A stretch of DNA of 64,000 nt from positions 40,313,533 through 40,377,532 of the forward strand of contig CM068380.1 of NCBI GenBank assembly GCA_034770075.1. The letters run 5' to 3'. Shown piece by piece: positions 33,601 through 45,600 of this stretch. The position numbers were made by a program, and so were the translations under genes. The DNA is from Aralia elata. Its lineage: Eukaryota; Streptophyta; Magnoliopsida; Apiales; Araliaceae. The notes below the pieces were generated by a model that had not been told where the DNA came from, ran no database searches, and was given only the letters and a program-made list of their open reading frames with translations. Each line of letters opens with the position of its first letter. Position 1 is the stretch's first letter.

Positions 33601-36600
33601 ATGTCTAATTCACTATCACTGCATAGCATATTAGATGCTAATTAACCGGCCCGAATTACACGGACTAGTTAAGGAATTTGAGAATAGTTCTCAAGGCTGA
33701 AAAGTTATCTTATGTCCTTAATATACCTATCCCTGCAATGGTTGCAGACAATGCCTCAGAGGAAGAGATTGCTACTTTTAGAAAGTGGCAAGATGATGCA
33801 CAGTTGGCTCAATGCATCATGCTCGCATCCATGAGTAACGAGCTTCAGCGTCAGCATGAAACTATGGATGCTCCTACTGTACTCCGGCACCTTCAAGGAG
33901 TTGAAGGGTGAGGAAAGTAGGACTATTCGATATCAGATATCTAAGGAGCTCTTCCGATCTAGAATGACCGATGGCACTACAGTATAGACATATGTCCTAA
34001 AATGATCAATTTGATTGAACAATTGGGACAACTGGGTTTTAATGGATGGAGAGATGATCCAAGATTTGATCTTGCAATCACTTCCGGACTCTTTCTCACA
34101 AATTGTTGTGAATTTCCACATGAACAAGCTATATGTCAGCCTGCCTGAGTTGCTTAAACATGTTGAAAACTGTAAAGAGTCACTTTCCAACCAAGAAAGA
34201 CCAAGTCTTACTGGTAGATGATTCTTCTAGGAAGTAGAAGAGGGCTAAAGGATCTTCTTAAAAGAAGAACAATTCAAAGAAGGTAAAAAGAAAGGCAAAA
34301 ATAAAGGACAATAAGAACAAGACTGATGCAGATAGCAAAGGAGTTTGCTTCCACTACAATAAGCCTGGATACTAGAATTAAAACTAGAAGGTAACCAGAA
34401 GAAGCTTAGTGAAGCTTCGGTTACAAATATAGGTTTGTTCATGATTGAAATAAATTTTTTTATAAGTCAAGGTTCTACTTGGGTATTGGATACCGGCTGT
34501 AGTTCTCACGTATGCAATCCAATGCAGAGACTAAGCAGAAGTAGAAAGCTAAACAAAGAATAAGTAATCTTACGCGTGGAGAATGAAGCAATGGTTGCTG
34601 CATTAACCGTAGGAACTTATAGTTTAGCATTGCCTACGGGCAAGTCTATTAAGTTAATAAGTTGTTATTATGTTCCAGTTCTCTTTAGAAACATTATTAC
34701 TTCCGTTGTTGGACAAGGAAGGTTCTGGTATTATATTTAAGAACAATTGTTGTTCTATTTATAATGATAATGTTTTGTTTGAAACTGGAAGATTACTTGA
34801 TAGACTTTGTATACTTGACTTACATGAAAATTATTTTGCAAATTGAACAAACTAGTAAAAAGAAAAGGGGATGGTCATTCAAAGAGTTGAATGTGTGTAT
34901 TTGATAAAATACAAGTCTGAATCATTTGAAATGTTCAAAGAATTCAGAAGTGAAACATATTGACAGAGTATTAAGATTCTTTGATCAGATCGAGGAAAGA
35001 ATACTTGTACAATGAGTTTCTAGATCATCTCAAAATGGTATTTTCTCATAATGGACACTTCCTGATACGCAATAATTGATTGGTGTATCTAAAAGGAGAA
35101 ATTGTACCTTGTTGGACATGGTGCAGTCCATAATGATTTTTACCGACATTCTAGTATCCATCTGGGGTTATGCCCTAGAAACGGCTGCATATCTACAAAA
35201 TAAGGTAACCTCAAAAATCTGGCCCCAAGACTCCATAAAAGTTATGGATAGGGAGGATTCCTAATCTTAAATATGTTAAGATAAGGGTTGTCCAGCTTAT
35301 GTGAAAAGGTTTCAAAGATAAGTTTGGGACAAAATCTGACAAGTGCAGATTTGTGGGATATCCTAAAGAAAGTTTAGGGTATTATTACTATAATCCTACA
35401 CGCTGCCTTCTTAGATAAAGGTGTTTATCATTGAAGGAGCTAGTGGGAGGGTAATAGATCTTGAAGGAGTTCAAGAACCCCAAAGCACTTTAAGTCGAAC
35501 TGAGAAACCTGTAGATAGACCTATTGTACCACAATCGAATCGTAAATCTGGAAGAGTACCGAAGATACCTGGGAGGTATGGATTCATCATAGAGGATGAT
35601 GATGAGGTACGCATCATAAATGATGATGATCCAGTTATATACGATGAGGCTACGAGTAGAAGACACTCAGAGAAATGGCAGATGGCCATGAAATCCGAAA
35701 TGGACTCCATGTATGAGAACCAAGTATAAACTCTGGTTACTCCATAAAAGGGCATAGTGCCTAGAGTGTGAATATGGGTCTTTAAGAGAAAGACTAGGGC
35801 AAATGGCAAGGTGGAGACCTATAAGACCAGACCTGTTTAAAAGGTTTCAAATAAAGTCAAGGAGTTGACTGTGATAAAACCTTATTACTGGGTAATGCTC
35901 AAGTCCATTTGGATTTTTCTTGTGATTGCAGCTTATTACGAAATCTGGCAAAAATGGATGTGGAGACACCCTTCCTCAATGAAGACTTGAGGAGAATGTA
36001 TGTATGATACAGCTAGAGGAATTTGTTTCAAAGGTTGAAGCAAATCGTGTTTTAAGCTACAATGATCCATTGATGGATTGAAGCAAGCTTCTCAAAGATG
36101 GAACATTCATTTTGATGAGACAATCAAAAGAGTTTGATTTTATCAAAAACGGGAATGAACCTACTGTATACAAAAGGGTCAGTGGGAGCGCTGTGACATT
36201 CTTGGTATTATATGTTGATATACTACTGACAAGGAATAATAACAACACACCAATGCTACAATCAGTAAAGATAAAATTGTCTAAACATTCCTCCATGAAT
36301 GACTTGGGAGGAGCATCCTATAAATTGGGGATATAAGTCTATATAGATAGATTTAAAAGGATGTTCGGCTTGACCCAAGGAACGTATATTCATTTGATGC
36401 TAAAGGCGTTTAGCATGGCAAACTCCAAAAGAGGTCTCATGATGATGAGCCATGGAGAGAATCTCTCTAAAATTGTCCCCAATTGAAAGAGAGATCGCAT
36501 GAGTTACTATCATGTATGCAATGAATATACTAGGCTTGATGTTGATTAGTCATATTCTGGAGAAGATTACTGTAAGACAGTGATAAACATCTTTAGGTAC

Positions 36601-37070
36601 TTAACTGGTACTGAAGATGTGATTATGGTTCATGGTAGGTCTGAATTAAAACTAGAGGGCTAAACAGACTCAAGTTTTTCAGACTGACCAAGACGATAAC
36701 AAATCCACTTTAGGGTAAAACGTTACCTTGAAAGGTGGTGCAGTGAATTGGAAAAGTTCCAAACAGCAAAGAGTTGCTGGTTTAATGACAAAGACAAAGT
36801 ATATAGCTGTAAATGAAGCTGCAAGTTGATTGTTTGGATGAAAAGTTTATTACAGAACTAGGAATAGTTCCTAAGTCTCATCTTGGATTCAAACATGTGT
36901 TGTGGCACTTTCATTTGATTAGTAAAATCATTGAAAGAAGAAAAGTCACTATAGAGATAGTGGACTCTCGAGAACAGCATTGCATATCCATCTACTGAAG
37001 CTTTATCCAATAGCAGGATAATCGTCACTTAGAGAAGAATGGTATTAGATACCATGGCGATTGGCTTTAG
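33601..37070 (+). pseudogene. copia gag-pol polyprotein, heavily degraded
   Basis: Probable start ATG 33601 (MSNSLSLHS). Gag is readable in pieces (LSYVLNIPIP, about 33705; QDLILQSLPDSF, about 34060), then a decayed CCHC at about 34340. A protease-like VLDTGCSSHVCN lies at about 34480, integrase fragments (LRSDRG-like, about 34970; WGYALETAAYLQN, about 35165), RT fragments (YVDILLT-type near 36210), an RNase H C-terminus and a stop at 37068. Copia order (integrase before RT) is clear. Stops and frameshifts are too many to list, and several segments are deleted. Too decayed to assign a lineage. Confidence 0.85.
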
Positions 37071-37073
37071 TGC

Positions 37074-37083
37074 AAGTGGGAGA
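37074..37083 (+). promoter_or_regulatory. Polypurine tract of copia element F
   Basis: AAGTGGGAGA directly before the 3' LTR at 37085. Confidence 0.8.
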
Positions 37084-37084
37084 T

Positions 37085-38884
37085 TGAAAGTAGTATGCAC
37101 ACAAGCCAATCATATTTGATATGATGTAGCATATACTTTGTAATCTTATTCGTTTGTTAAAGGCATTTTACTTTATCTACATGGTGCTGTTATATTAAAT
37201 GTGATAAACTCGTAGTTTTGAGCAATGTTTTTAGAATCATGATGGTGATCATGCTAATGAGATCTAAATTCTAGATAGCTCACAAACTAAAATTGTTCCT
37301 AATCGTTGGATTACTAAAAAGGGGATTAGTGAATCCGGATAGATTAGTACATACGTTGCTTGCTCTTATGAAGAGGATGATTGATCTCATAATCATTTGT
37401 GTGGAGACACTAAAGCAAGTATGTAGGTGCTTATTAGAGAATAAGTTCACTGAACGTGGCTCGCTAAGGAATACCTAATGGAGTTTTACTCGTCTGTCAA
37501 TAGGAATTCCTCTAGTGATAGTAGTACAAGTGATCCTTGGACTTGAGATCATCATAGTATCTTGTGTATGATGAGTTATACTTTGACATGTCCCTTAAGA
37601 CCTTTAGGGTATATCAAAGGGTATGATTGGGTATAATAAGTTATACATGGAGATAGGTGAATGATCAATAAAGAATCTACCACTTCTAGTAAAAGGAGAG
37701 AATGTCCTATGTGATTCGATAAATGACGACTCAGAAGTCTTTGGCCAAAGCAGAATGAAATTAGAAAGGAGTTTCTAATTTGCATTAATTAGAGTTGTGC
37801 ATTTGAGAATCGAAATACATATAATTAAATAAAATAAGACTTGACAGTAATTCCATGTCTTATATTTAATTGGGACATTGTATGGTAGAAGGATTGAATT
37901 GTACGGTAACTATGCACTGAAAGGTTCTTTTATGATTAATGTTGAAATCTATATTATCTGGAAAGTCGTTGATCGCTAAGGGGGCTTACCCTTATTGTAG
38001 AATAAATATTATTTATTTAAATGAATTAAATAGTTTAATTTATTTATTTAAATAAGATTAGAATTGTTCTAATTGATTTATTCACAACCGGTTTAATATG
38101 GAGAACCTAAAGGGTCACACCGCAAAAGGAAAATATTTATTTAAGAAGTAAATGGCATAATTGTAATAATAAGTTAAGTGTATTTAATTTAGTCTATGGA
38201 GATAGAATAAATTAAATAGCTTAATATTTATTATTTAGTATTTTAGAAATATTAAATATAAATTAATAAGAGGAGTCTTATTATTATTATTACTATTACT
38301 ATTATTTAATTCCTAATAGGGATTGGGAATTAATTAATAGAAGTACTCTCACATGAATTCCTAATTGGATTAGGAGTTTAATTTAATTAAAGGAGTTTAA
38401 TTAGAATAGAAACCCTAATCCTAAATAGTTTAGGGAAGGGTTTTCCTACATCTATAAATAAGAGAAGTCTTATCATAGATTAGGGTTACACACTCTTGCA
38501 TAAGAATTGTAGAGAGTACTTACAATTTCTATAGAGATAGAAAGTAGGGTTTTGCCAATACACATCTTCTTGAACAAGTATTATTCCTTGGTGGATCACC
38601 TCTAGAGGCCAAACACTTGGGTGGCTAACGTTGATCAAAGGAAGGAATTTAATCGGTGGAATTCAAGGAGAACGCGAAGGAATTGGAGGTGAACTTGTAC
38701 CTGAGGAAGCTAGAATTCTACAAGGGTATAATTCTTATTCTCCATCTCTTTCGTTTAATTAATAATTGTGCATAAAGAAAGATCATGGTGATGGTTTGTA
38801 TAAAATTTTAAAATCTGATTTTATCGCGCTTCCGCTTTATTAATGTAATTTGATTGCATGTTCGCGCTATGTACAAACCTAACA
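37085..38884 (+). repeat. 3' LTR of copia element F
   Basis: 1800 bp, about 99.3 percent identical by eye to the 5' LTR. Ends CCTAACA, then the TSD-like GTATT and the continuation of C's LTR. Confidence 0.92.
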
Positions 38885-38889
38885 GTATT

Positions 38890-38986
38890 TACTATATTTA
38901 AATAGTCCAAAATAGCCAAATATGCTACATTTTTTATAAATCGAAATTGCATCCAAAAATTCTTAAATTTAAAGGGTATGTTCATG

Positions 38987-39066
<80 letters not shown>

Positions 39067-40993
39067 CCATTAATTATTTCATAATTTTTAGAGTTAACCA
39101 CAAAGAGTTATTCAAGAATACTTTTGACAGTGGTCCCTCACGATAAAATCCATAACTTTCATTCTACATGGTTAAACATCTTTAAATTTTTACAGGACTC
39201 ACATAACTTCCCATATTATCATACAAAAGTTTTCTAGAATTTTTATAGCACAAAACATGGACAAAACTGCCCCTGGATCCCAACAATCAGCAGGCTTTAT
39301 TCCAGTTTTGAGAAAAATATGGACTGTTTGTACCAAAACAGTTCCTACGACTTTTCTACTAATTATTTTTGAGTTCTACTACTTGGGTTTAATAGTTAAC
39401 TTATATATCTAGCATAATCTTTTATGGGTCGCAAAAAGAGTTTACGGATCTCAAGTTATAAGCTTACAAAGTAATGAAAAGTTAGGGTTTTCTAGTTTTG
39501 TTTTAAAACAACCTAGTTTTCCTTTTCTTTTCTTAACCAACCAAACATATCAACACACAAGTTGAGTACAACCAAGTATAAAACATCATCTAACATATAG
39601 TTTAAGGGTTTTAGACCTTAAGATCACAACTTTATACCATCAAAAATCAAATCAAACAAAAAGAAATAAACTAGGATTTTTGTTATACGTACCTTTTTGT
39701 GTGCTATCCTTCTCCTTCCTTATTTCTTCCTAGGCTTGCTATGGAACTTGAAACTTTGTACAAAATGACCTCCCTTACCATGAGCCCCTCTCCTTTTCTC
39801 TCTCAAAAACATTAGTTGGAAAGAAGAATGAATGAAAGAGAAAGAGTAGATTTTAATTTTCTCTCTCTCTCTCTCCAAGTTGGAAGAATGAAGATGAACA
39901 AGTAACTTTGTTTTATTAAAACTAATTCTTATAATATCTATAGATATAGAAAGTATATCTATCTATTTTGCCATAATTAACTAGTACACCCATTTGACAA
40001 GCTTGTTATGGACCATCATTACTTTTTGTACTTCTTTTTCATTCTTACAAGCAACCATTTAAAATATCAACACCTCACCCATGAGATGACATCCTTGCCG
40101 GCTAGCCGCTTCAATTTTTGTCCACTTTTTGCCTTTTCTTTTATTGCTTTAATAACTTAATCAAGTTGCTAAAATATCTTCCAAGTGGGCTAGCAATTTG
40201 GTTTTGTTTCAATTCCTTTTGGGCTCACTTTTAATTAATTAAAGCTACTAGTTGTCCACTATTATTAATCCATGCCTGGTTACTAATTTAATAAGTGTTG
40301 GGCTAATTTAATTAGTCCACACATTAATTATCCAAGTCCATGATTAATTAAATGAGTGGGCTTGGTTAATAAATTAATTAGGCTAGTCCACTAGTTTTTC
40401 TTACTAATTGAACTATTAAAGTTAATCATTCATATATCATAAAGTTCTCATTAATTAATACCTATATTAATTAATGTACAAAATTTATTCACTTACTATA
40501 TTCACTTTAATTAAATATTTAGTTAACTTACTATCTTGCCAATTTTTTAGTATTAATATACTTAGGTTAGTCCACTAATTAAATAACTATTAGTGAGCCA
40601 TACTTTAACTAACAATTAGTCACATACATTATTCACATAAATCATAACATATTTATCAGCATTGATAAATAATTATTATACCCATTGAATCACATATTGT
40701 TCATACATACATTCAAATATAATCAATACTTATATTTAATATTCAAATTTCCTTAAGAAAATAAATTCTTATTATTCGTAATATACATACATCCATTTAA
40801 AATACAATTATAACAATAATTATATTAATCACTAAAATTTATAATCATGTATCAAATTAGGTTGCACACGTTCCTTTCTTTGCACATGTTCCCATACTTG
40901 CTTTAATATAAAATAAAAATAATTTTATTATATAAAAAAAATTCATACGTAAAATTTCTTATTTTAATATATCGAAAATCTTGGGTTATTACA
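38890..40993 (-). repeat. Element C 5' LTR, second part
   Basis: C's right LTR after the copia insertion, ending GGGTTATTACA and TSD TACGG (40994-40998). It contains the uninterrupted target of D (TAACT at 39978-39982) and a long TA/CA microsatellite. It lacks about 320 bp relative to the left copy near 40861. Confidence 0.85.
38986..39064. repeat. (TA)n(CA)n microsatellite
   Basis: About 19 TA then about 20 CA dinucleotides. The same site in the left LTR (about 6192-6207) has only a short TA run, so the tract expanded after insertion. The open frame with repeated Cys-Val codons on the minus strand is an artefact of it. Confidence 0.95.
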
Positions 40994-40998
40994 TACGG

Positions 40999-41756
40999 TC
41001 CACAAGTAATATAATGTAAGTACAGTTGTCGATTCCACGAGGAATAATCTAATAAATTAATTAATCAATCCAATTACCAACCTTTGATTAACCTAATTTT
41101 ATTTAAATGAATAATTTCAATGGCTGAAATAGTAAATTAACTAACAAATATAAACTACAAATAATATCTATTAAAATTAATTATCAAGATTACAATTTCT
41201 CCCGATAAAGTTCTCAATGTTCACTCCCTATTTAATTAGTCAATTGTTGCAATTTGCTAAACAAGAATTCATAAGTATTTATCTAACTTATTCCTAAACT
41301 AAATAAGTGTCTTCATTCCTAATTAATTCACTATATTCCTATGTGAATAATTAACAATGAAGCAATAATCACCAATTCTTATACAAGTTCATGCGACAAT
41401 TAGGTATATTCATATCCCTCTTGCAAATTAGATATTCACTCCTTAGAAGAATAAATCCAACACATGTATCATATTCCACACCCAATATAGAATCAACGTT
41501 CCCATATCATCTAGATCACTAAATTAATTGTTGGCCACACAATTATCGAATGAAATACAAAATATAATAAACAATCTTGCTTACAATTGATCATAATCAA
41601 ATAGAACTAAATTAATTAAATCCAATCATCGGGTTCCATTGCAACCTTGAATAAGAATTTAGTTTATCAATAAGAAAAAGGGAAACATCACATTATACAT
41701 CATCATTTTAAAATATAAGTCTAAAAGAAGGGTAAGAGGAAGAATCTGTAGCACAG
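40999..41756 (-). repeat. Athila-type 3' LTR, piece 2
   Basis: Middle part of B's LTR between elements C and G. It starts TCCACAAGTAATATAATG, homologous to the complement of 2340-2400, and ends at the TSD of G (CACAG, 41752-41756). No genes; AT-rich. Confidence 0.65.
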
Positions 41757-42662
41757 TGATAGACTCCACGGCAGGCTTGCGTGAGGTGGTCGTCGCCCGG
41801 ATCGTTTCCAACAAAGTTATAAGGTGAATTGCTCACAACACCTTAACCCCTCGCCTATATGTAGACGGTAATCTTGGCACAATTGCTCACGTTCGGAATT
41901 ATGTGTTGAATGGACACCAATGACACCTTGACCCCTCACTTATATTGAAGTGGTAATCTTGGTACAATAGACGATTGATGCGGTAAAAGACGCCACACAC
42001 AACTATGAATTATTATATGATAAGTCAAGTTTGAATCTCAAAGAACACTAAGACAATTACTTATGAATTCTTCAAAGAACCAAAAGTAGAAAATAATCTC
42101 ACAATAATTGTATTGAATAATAATCTGATGTGTTCTTGGAATTACATTCAAAATGACTATTTATACTAGCAACAATAAACCCTAACTCCATAAGGAATAA
42201 AAAATCAATTTAGAAACAAAATCATAATTATCAAGCATCCTAATTATATTAGTAAAGGAAAAGATCCTAAAAATTTGGTCAAAAACGAGTAAAGAACAAG
42301 TCCTCAAAATCTGTGTTAGAACCCTAGCGCCGGGGCGCTGGATTTACACTAGAGCGTCGGGGCGCTGGATGTTTTTAATTTCCCTGGATCCCAGCGCCAG
42401 GGCACTGGTTTCTAAGTTAAAAGCAGTGTCGGGGCGCTGGTCACACTTTAACCTTTCATACATTTGCACCAAGTTAACCAGCTTTGAACCATTTTCCTTA
42501 GCACAATCCTTTGAACCATTCTCCATCAAAACCTCTTGAATTAAGCTGCTTAACCCTTCCTTGAAATGTTTAGCTCGGGCTCTCGTCACGGGTCCAAGTG
42601 GAACTTGCACCAGATTCGATCCATATCTTACATCCTTGGCCATGTTAGGCATGTCCTCATCA
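41757..42662 (-). repeat. 3' LTR of element G
   Basis: 906 bp. On the minus strand it begins TGATGAGGACATG, which is also coding sequence, and ends ACTCCACGG-complement at 41757. TATA-like TATAAATAG at 42157-42165 (minus). Four GC boxes at 42326-42341, 42353-42368, 42393-42408 and 42425-42440. Confidence 0.9.
42326..42440. repeat. Four AGCGCCGGGGCGCTGG boxes in 3' LTR of G
   Basis: Four degenerate near-palindromic boxes within 115 bp. The equivalents in the 5' LTR are at 60855-60974. They resemble boxes in E and H, which belong to another gypsy lineage. Confidence 0.85.
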
Positions 42663-45600
42663 TTCCTCTCCTCTTGAAAATGATTTGTCCTCAAATCATG
42701 ACCTACATCAAACGGACTAAGATCAGAAACATTAAATAATGCACTAACATTGTACTCACCTGGTAAATCCAGCCTGTAGGCATTGTCATTAATGCGCTCG
42801 AGAACTTGAAATGGATCATCTCTTTTTAGAAGCAATTTTGATCTTCTTTGAGCCAAAAATCTCTCTTTCCGCATGTGTAACCACACAATCTCCTGTTTCA
42901 AAGATAACCTAACGTCGACCCTTGTTGGCCTATTTTGCATATTGCTCTGTCCTCCTTTCAATGTTGAGTCTCGCCTTCTCATGTATCTGCTTAACAAATT
43001 CAGCCTTTTTCTTTCCATCCATGTTAGAATACTCAGAAACAGGCAATGCTATTAAATCCAATGATGTCAAAGGATTAAAACCATATACAATCTCAAATGG
43101 TGAAAAATGAGTAGCAAAATGAACAGATCTATTATATGCAAACTCAACATGTGACAAACACTCCTCCCAATACTTAATATTTTTTTTGATGATTGCCCAT
43201 AACAATGCAAATAAAGTCCTATTTACTTCCTCAGTGTGACAATCAGTTTGTGGATAACAAGTAGTTGAAAATAACAGCTTAGTACCCAACTTACACCACA
43301 AAGTCTTTCAAAAATAGCTCAAAAATTTAGTATCTCTATCTGAAACAATTGTTCTAGGCATACCATGCAAGCGCATAATCTCTTTAAAGAATAAATCAAC
43401 AACATGTGATGCATCATCTGTTTTGTGACATGGAATAAAATGTGCCATTTTTGAAAACCTATCCATGACCACAAATATAGAATCATGACCACGCTTAGAC
43501 CTAGGCAAACCCAATACAAAATCCATATACAAATCGATCCAAGGTTCACTAGATATAGGCAATGGTGTATACAATCCGTGGGGTTGAACACGAGATTTAG
43601 CTTGACGACACGTAATGCATCTATCACAAATTCTTTCCACATCTCGTTTCATATGAGGCCAAGAAAAATGTTCTTTTAAAACAGATAAAGTTTTGTCAAC
43701 ACCAAAATGACCCATCAAACCTCCCCCATGCGACTTTTTAACCAACAACTAAAGAATATGCAGGTATACACAATTTATTTTCACCAAAAAGAAACCCATC
43801 AACTTTAAAGTATTTACCTACAACATTCTTTTCACAAGTTTTAAACTCTTCACAGAAATCATGGTCATCAACATATAATTCTTTGATTCATTCAAAACCA
43901 AGCAATTTCGTATCAAGAGTATTTAACAATACATACCTACGAGATAAAACATCTGCAACAACATTTTCTTTACCTTGCTTGTATCGTATGACATATGGAA
44001 ATGTCTCGATAATTTCCATCCATCGCGCATGCCTTTTGTTTAATTTGTGCTGGGCTTTTAAGTACTTCAATGATTCATGATCGGTGTGAATCACGAACTC
44101 TTTAGGCCATAAGTAGTGTTGTCAAGTCTCTAACGCTCGAACCAATGCGTAAATCTCCTTGTCATAAGTAGGATAGTTTAAAGCTGCCCCACTTAACTTC
44201 TCGTTGAAGTACGCCATCGGCTTTCCTTCTTGCATCAAAACAGCTCCAATCCCTAAACCTAAAGCATCACACTCAATCTCAAAGGTTTTAGTAAAATCAG
44301 GTAAGACAAGTAAAGGAGCGTTAGTCAATTTTTCTTTAATCAAATTAAACGCCTTTTCCTGATCATCACCCCATATAAAACCTACACTCTTCTTGATCAC
44401 TTCTGTTAGTGGTGCTGTGATGTCGTTGAAATTTTGCATGAAACGTCGGTAAAAACTAGCCAGTCCATGGAAACTACGAACTTGACTCACATTCGTCAGA
44501 CTCGGCCATTCACGGATTGCACGTATCTTCTCTTCATCAACCTGTACTCCCTGTGAACTAACAACAAAACCAAGGAACACAACTCTATCCGTACAAAACG
44601 TGCATTTGTCCATATTAGAAAATAAATTTTCTTGTTGAAGTACATCTAAAACAGATTTTAAATGTAAAGCATGCCCACCCAAGTTTTTGCTGTAAATTAA
44701 AATATCATCAAAATAAACAACTACAAATTTTCCAATGAACGGACGCAAAACATGGTTCATTAATCTCATGAAAGTACTCAAAGCATTAGTTAAACCAAAA
44801 GGTAACACTAACCACTCATACAACCCATATTTTGTTTTAAAAGTTATTTTCCATTCATCACCTTCTTGCATTCTAATTTGATGATAACCACTCTTCAAGT
44901 CAATTTTAGAAAACACACAAGAACCATGCAATTCATCCAGCATATCATCTAAATGAGGAATGGGATGTCGATATTTTACCATAATATTATTTACCACTCG
45001 ACAATCGATGCACATCCGCCATTTCGCATCCTTCTTTGGCACTAAGATCACTAGAACTGCACACAGACTCATGCTCTCCCTCACAAACCCTTTCTCCATC
45101 AGCTCGCTAACTTGTCGTTGTAATTCCTTCATCTCCTCGGGATTACTTTGATAGGCTGGACAGTTTGGAATGGTAGCACCGGGTACGAAGTCAATTTGAT
45201 GCTCAATCCCCCGAATAGGTGGTAACCCTTATGGAAACTCCTCGAAAAACACATCTGCATAATCCTGCAAGATAGATGAAACAACACTAGGCAAAGAAGA
45301 ATTGTTAGCGTTAGTACTCAAAAGCACCTCCTTATACCGAAGTATAATCATCGGCTGTTTAGAAACCAATGCTCTCCTCACATCACTCTTTTTTGCATAG
45401 ATATTTATTTTTCTCTCATCATTTTTTTTCTCTCTTTCTTTTTCCCACTTATTTTTTCTCTCATTACTTTTTCCCTTTTGATTTTTCTTTTCTTCGCTCT
45501 TTTTTTCTGTACATGATCTTTTTGCAAGTGAATTTGATCCTCATGAACTTGTTGTGGTGATATAGGACGTAAAATAATTTTTCTTTTATCATGAACAAAT

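Larger units (their letters stand above)
29775..38884 (+). mobile_element. Ty1/copia retrotransposon (element F)
   Basis: Plus-strand element inside C's right LTR. LTRs at 29775-31576 and 37085-38884, TGAAAG to CTAACA; flanks CTATT and GTATT form an imperfect TSD (29770-29774, 38885-38889). PBS TGGTATCAAGAGC at 31578, purine tract at 37074-37083. The internal region has a 2-kb repeat-rich leader, then gag, protease, integrase, RT and RNase H in copia order, all heavily degraded. The two LTRs differ by only about a dozen substitutions and one 2-bp indel in 1.8 kb. Confidence 0.92.
3197..40993 (-). mobile_element. Non-autonomous chromovirus-related LTR element with coiled-coil/zinc-knuckle ORF (element C)
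   Basis: Long LTRs starting TGTAATAACCC (minus) and ending GGGGG(T/C)GCCACA flank a short internal region at 25318-27397. Perfect TSD TACGG at 3192-3196 and 40994-40998. The right copy is the 5' LTR: a TGGTATCAGAGC primer site lies just inside it at 27383-27394. The purine tract at 25318-25345 sits inside the left, 3' LTR. Inserted DNA in the LTRs: element D at 7121-24010, the CACTA-like fragment near 29190-29411 and copia element F at 29775-38884. The only open gene is at 26522-27148. There is no protease core, RT, RNase H or integrase, so it must have moved in trans. Confidence 0.85.

Noticed and set aside
38821..39060. Minus-strand frame with Cys-Val and Tyr-Ile repeats
   Set aside because: Translation of the TA/CA microsatellite.
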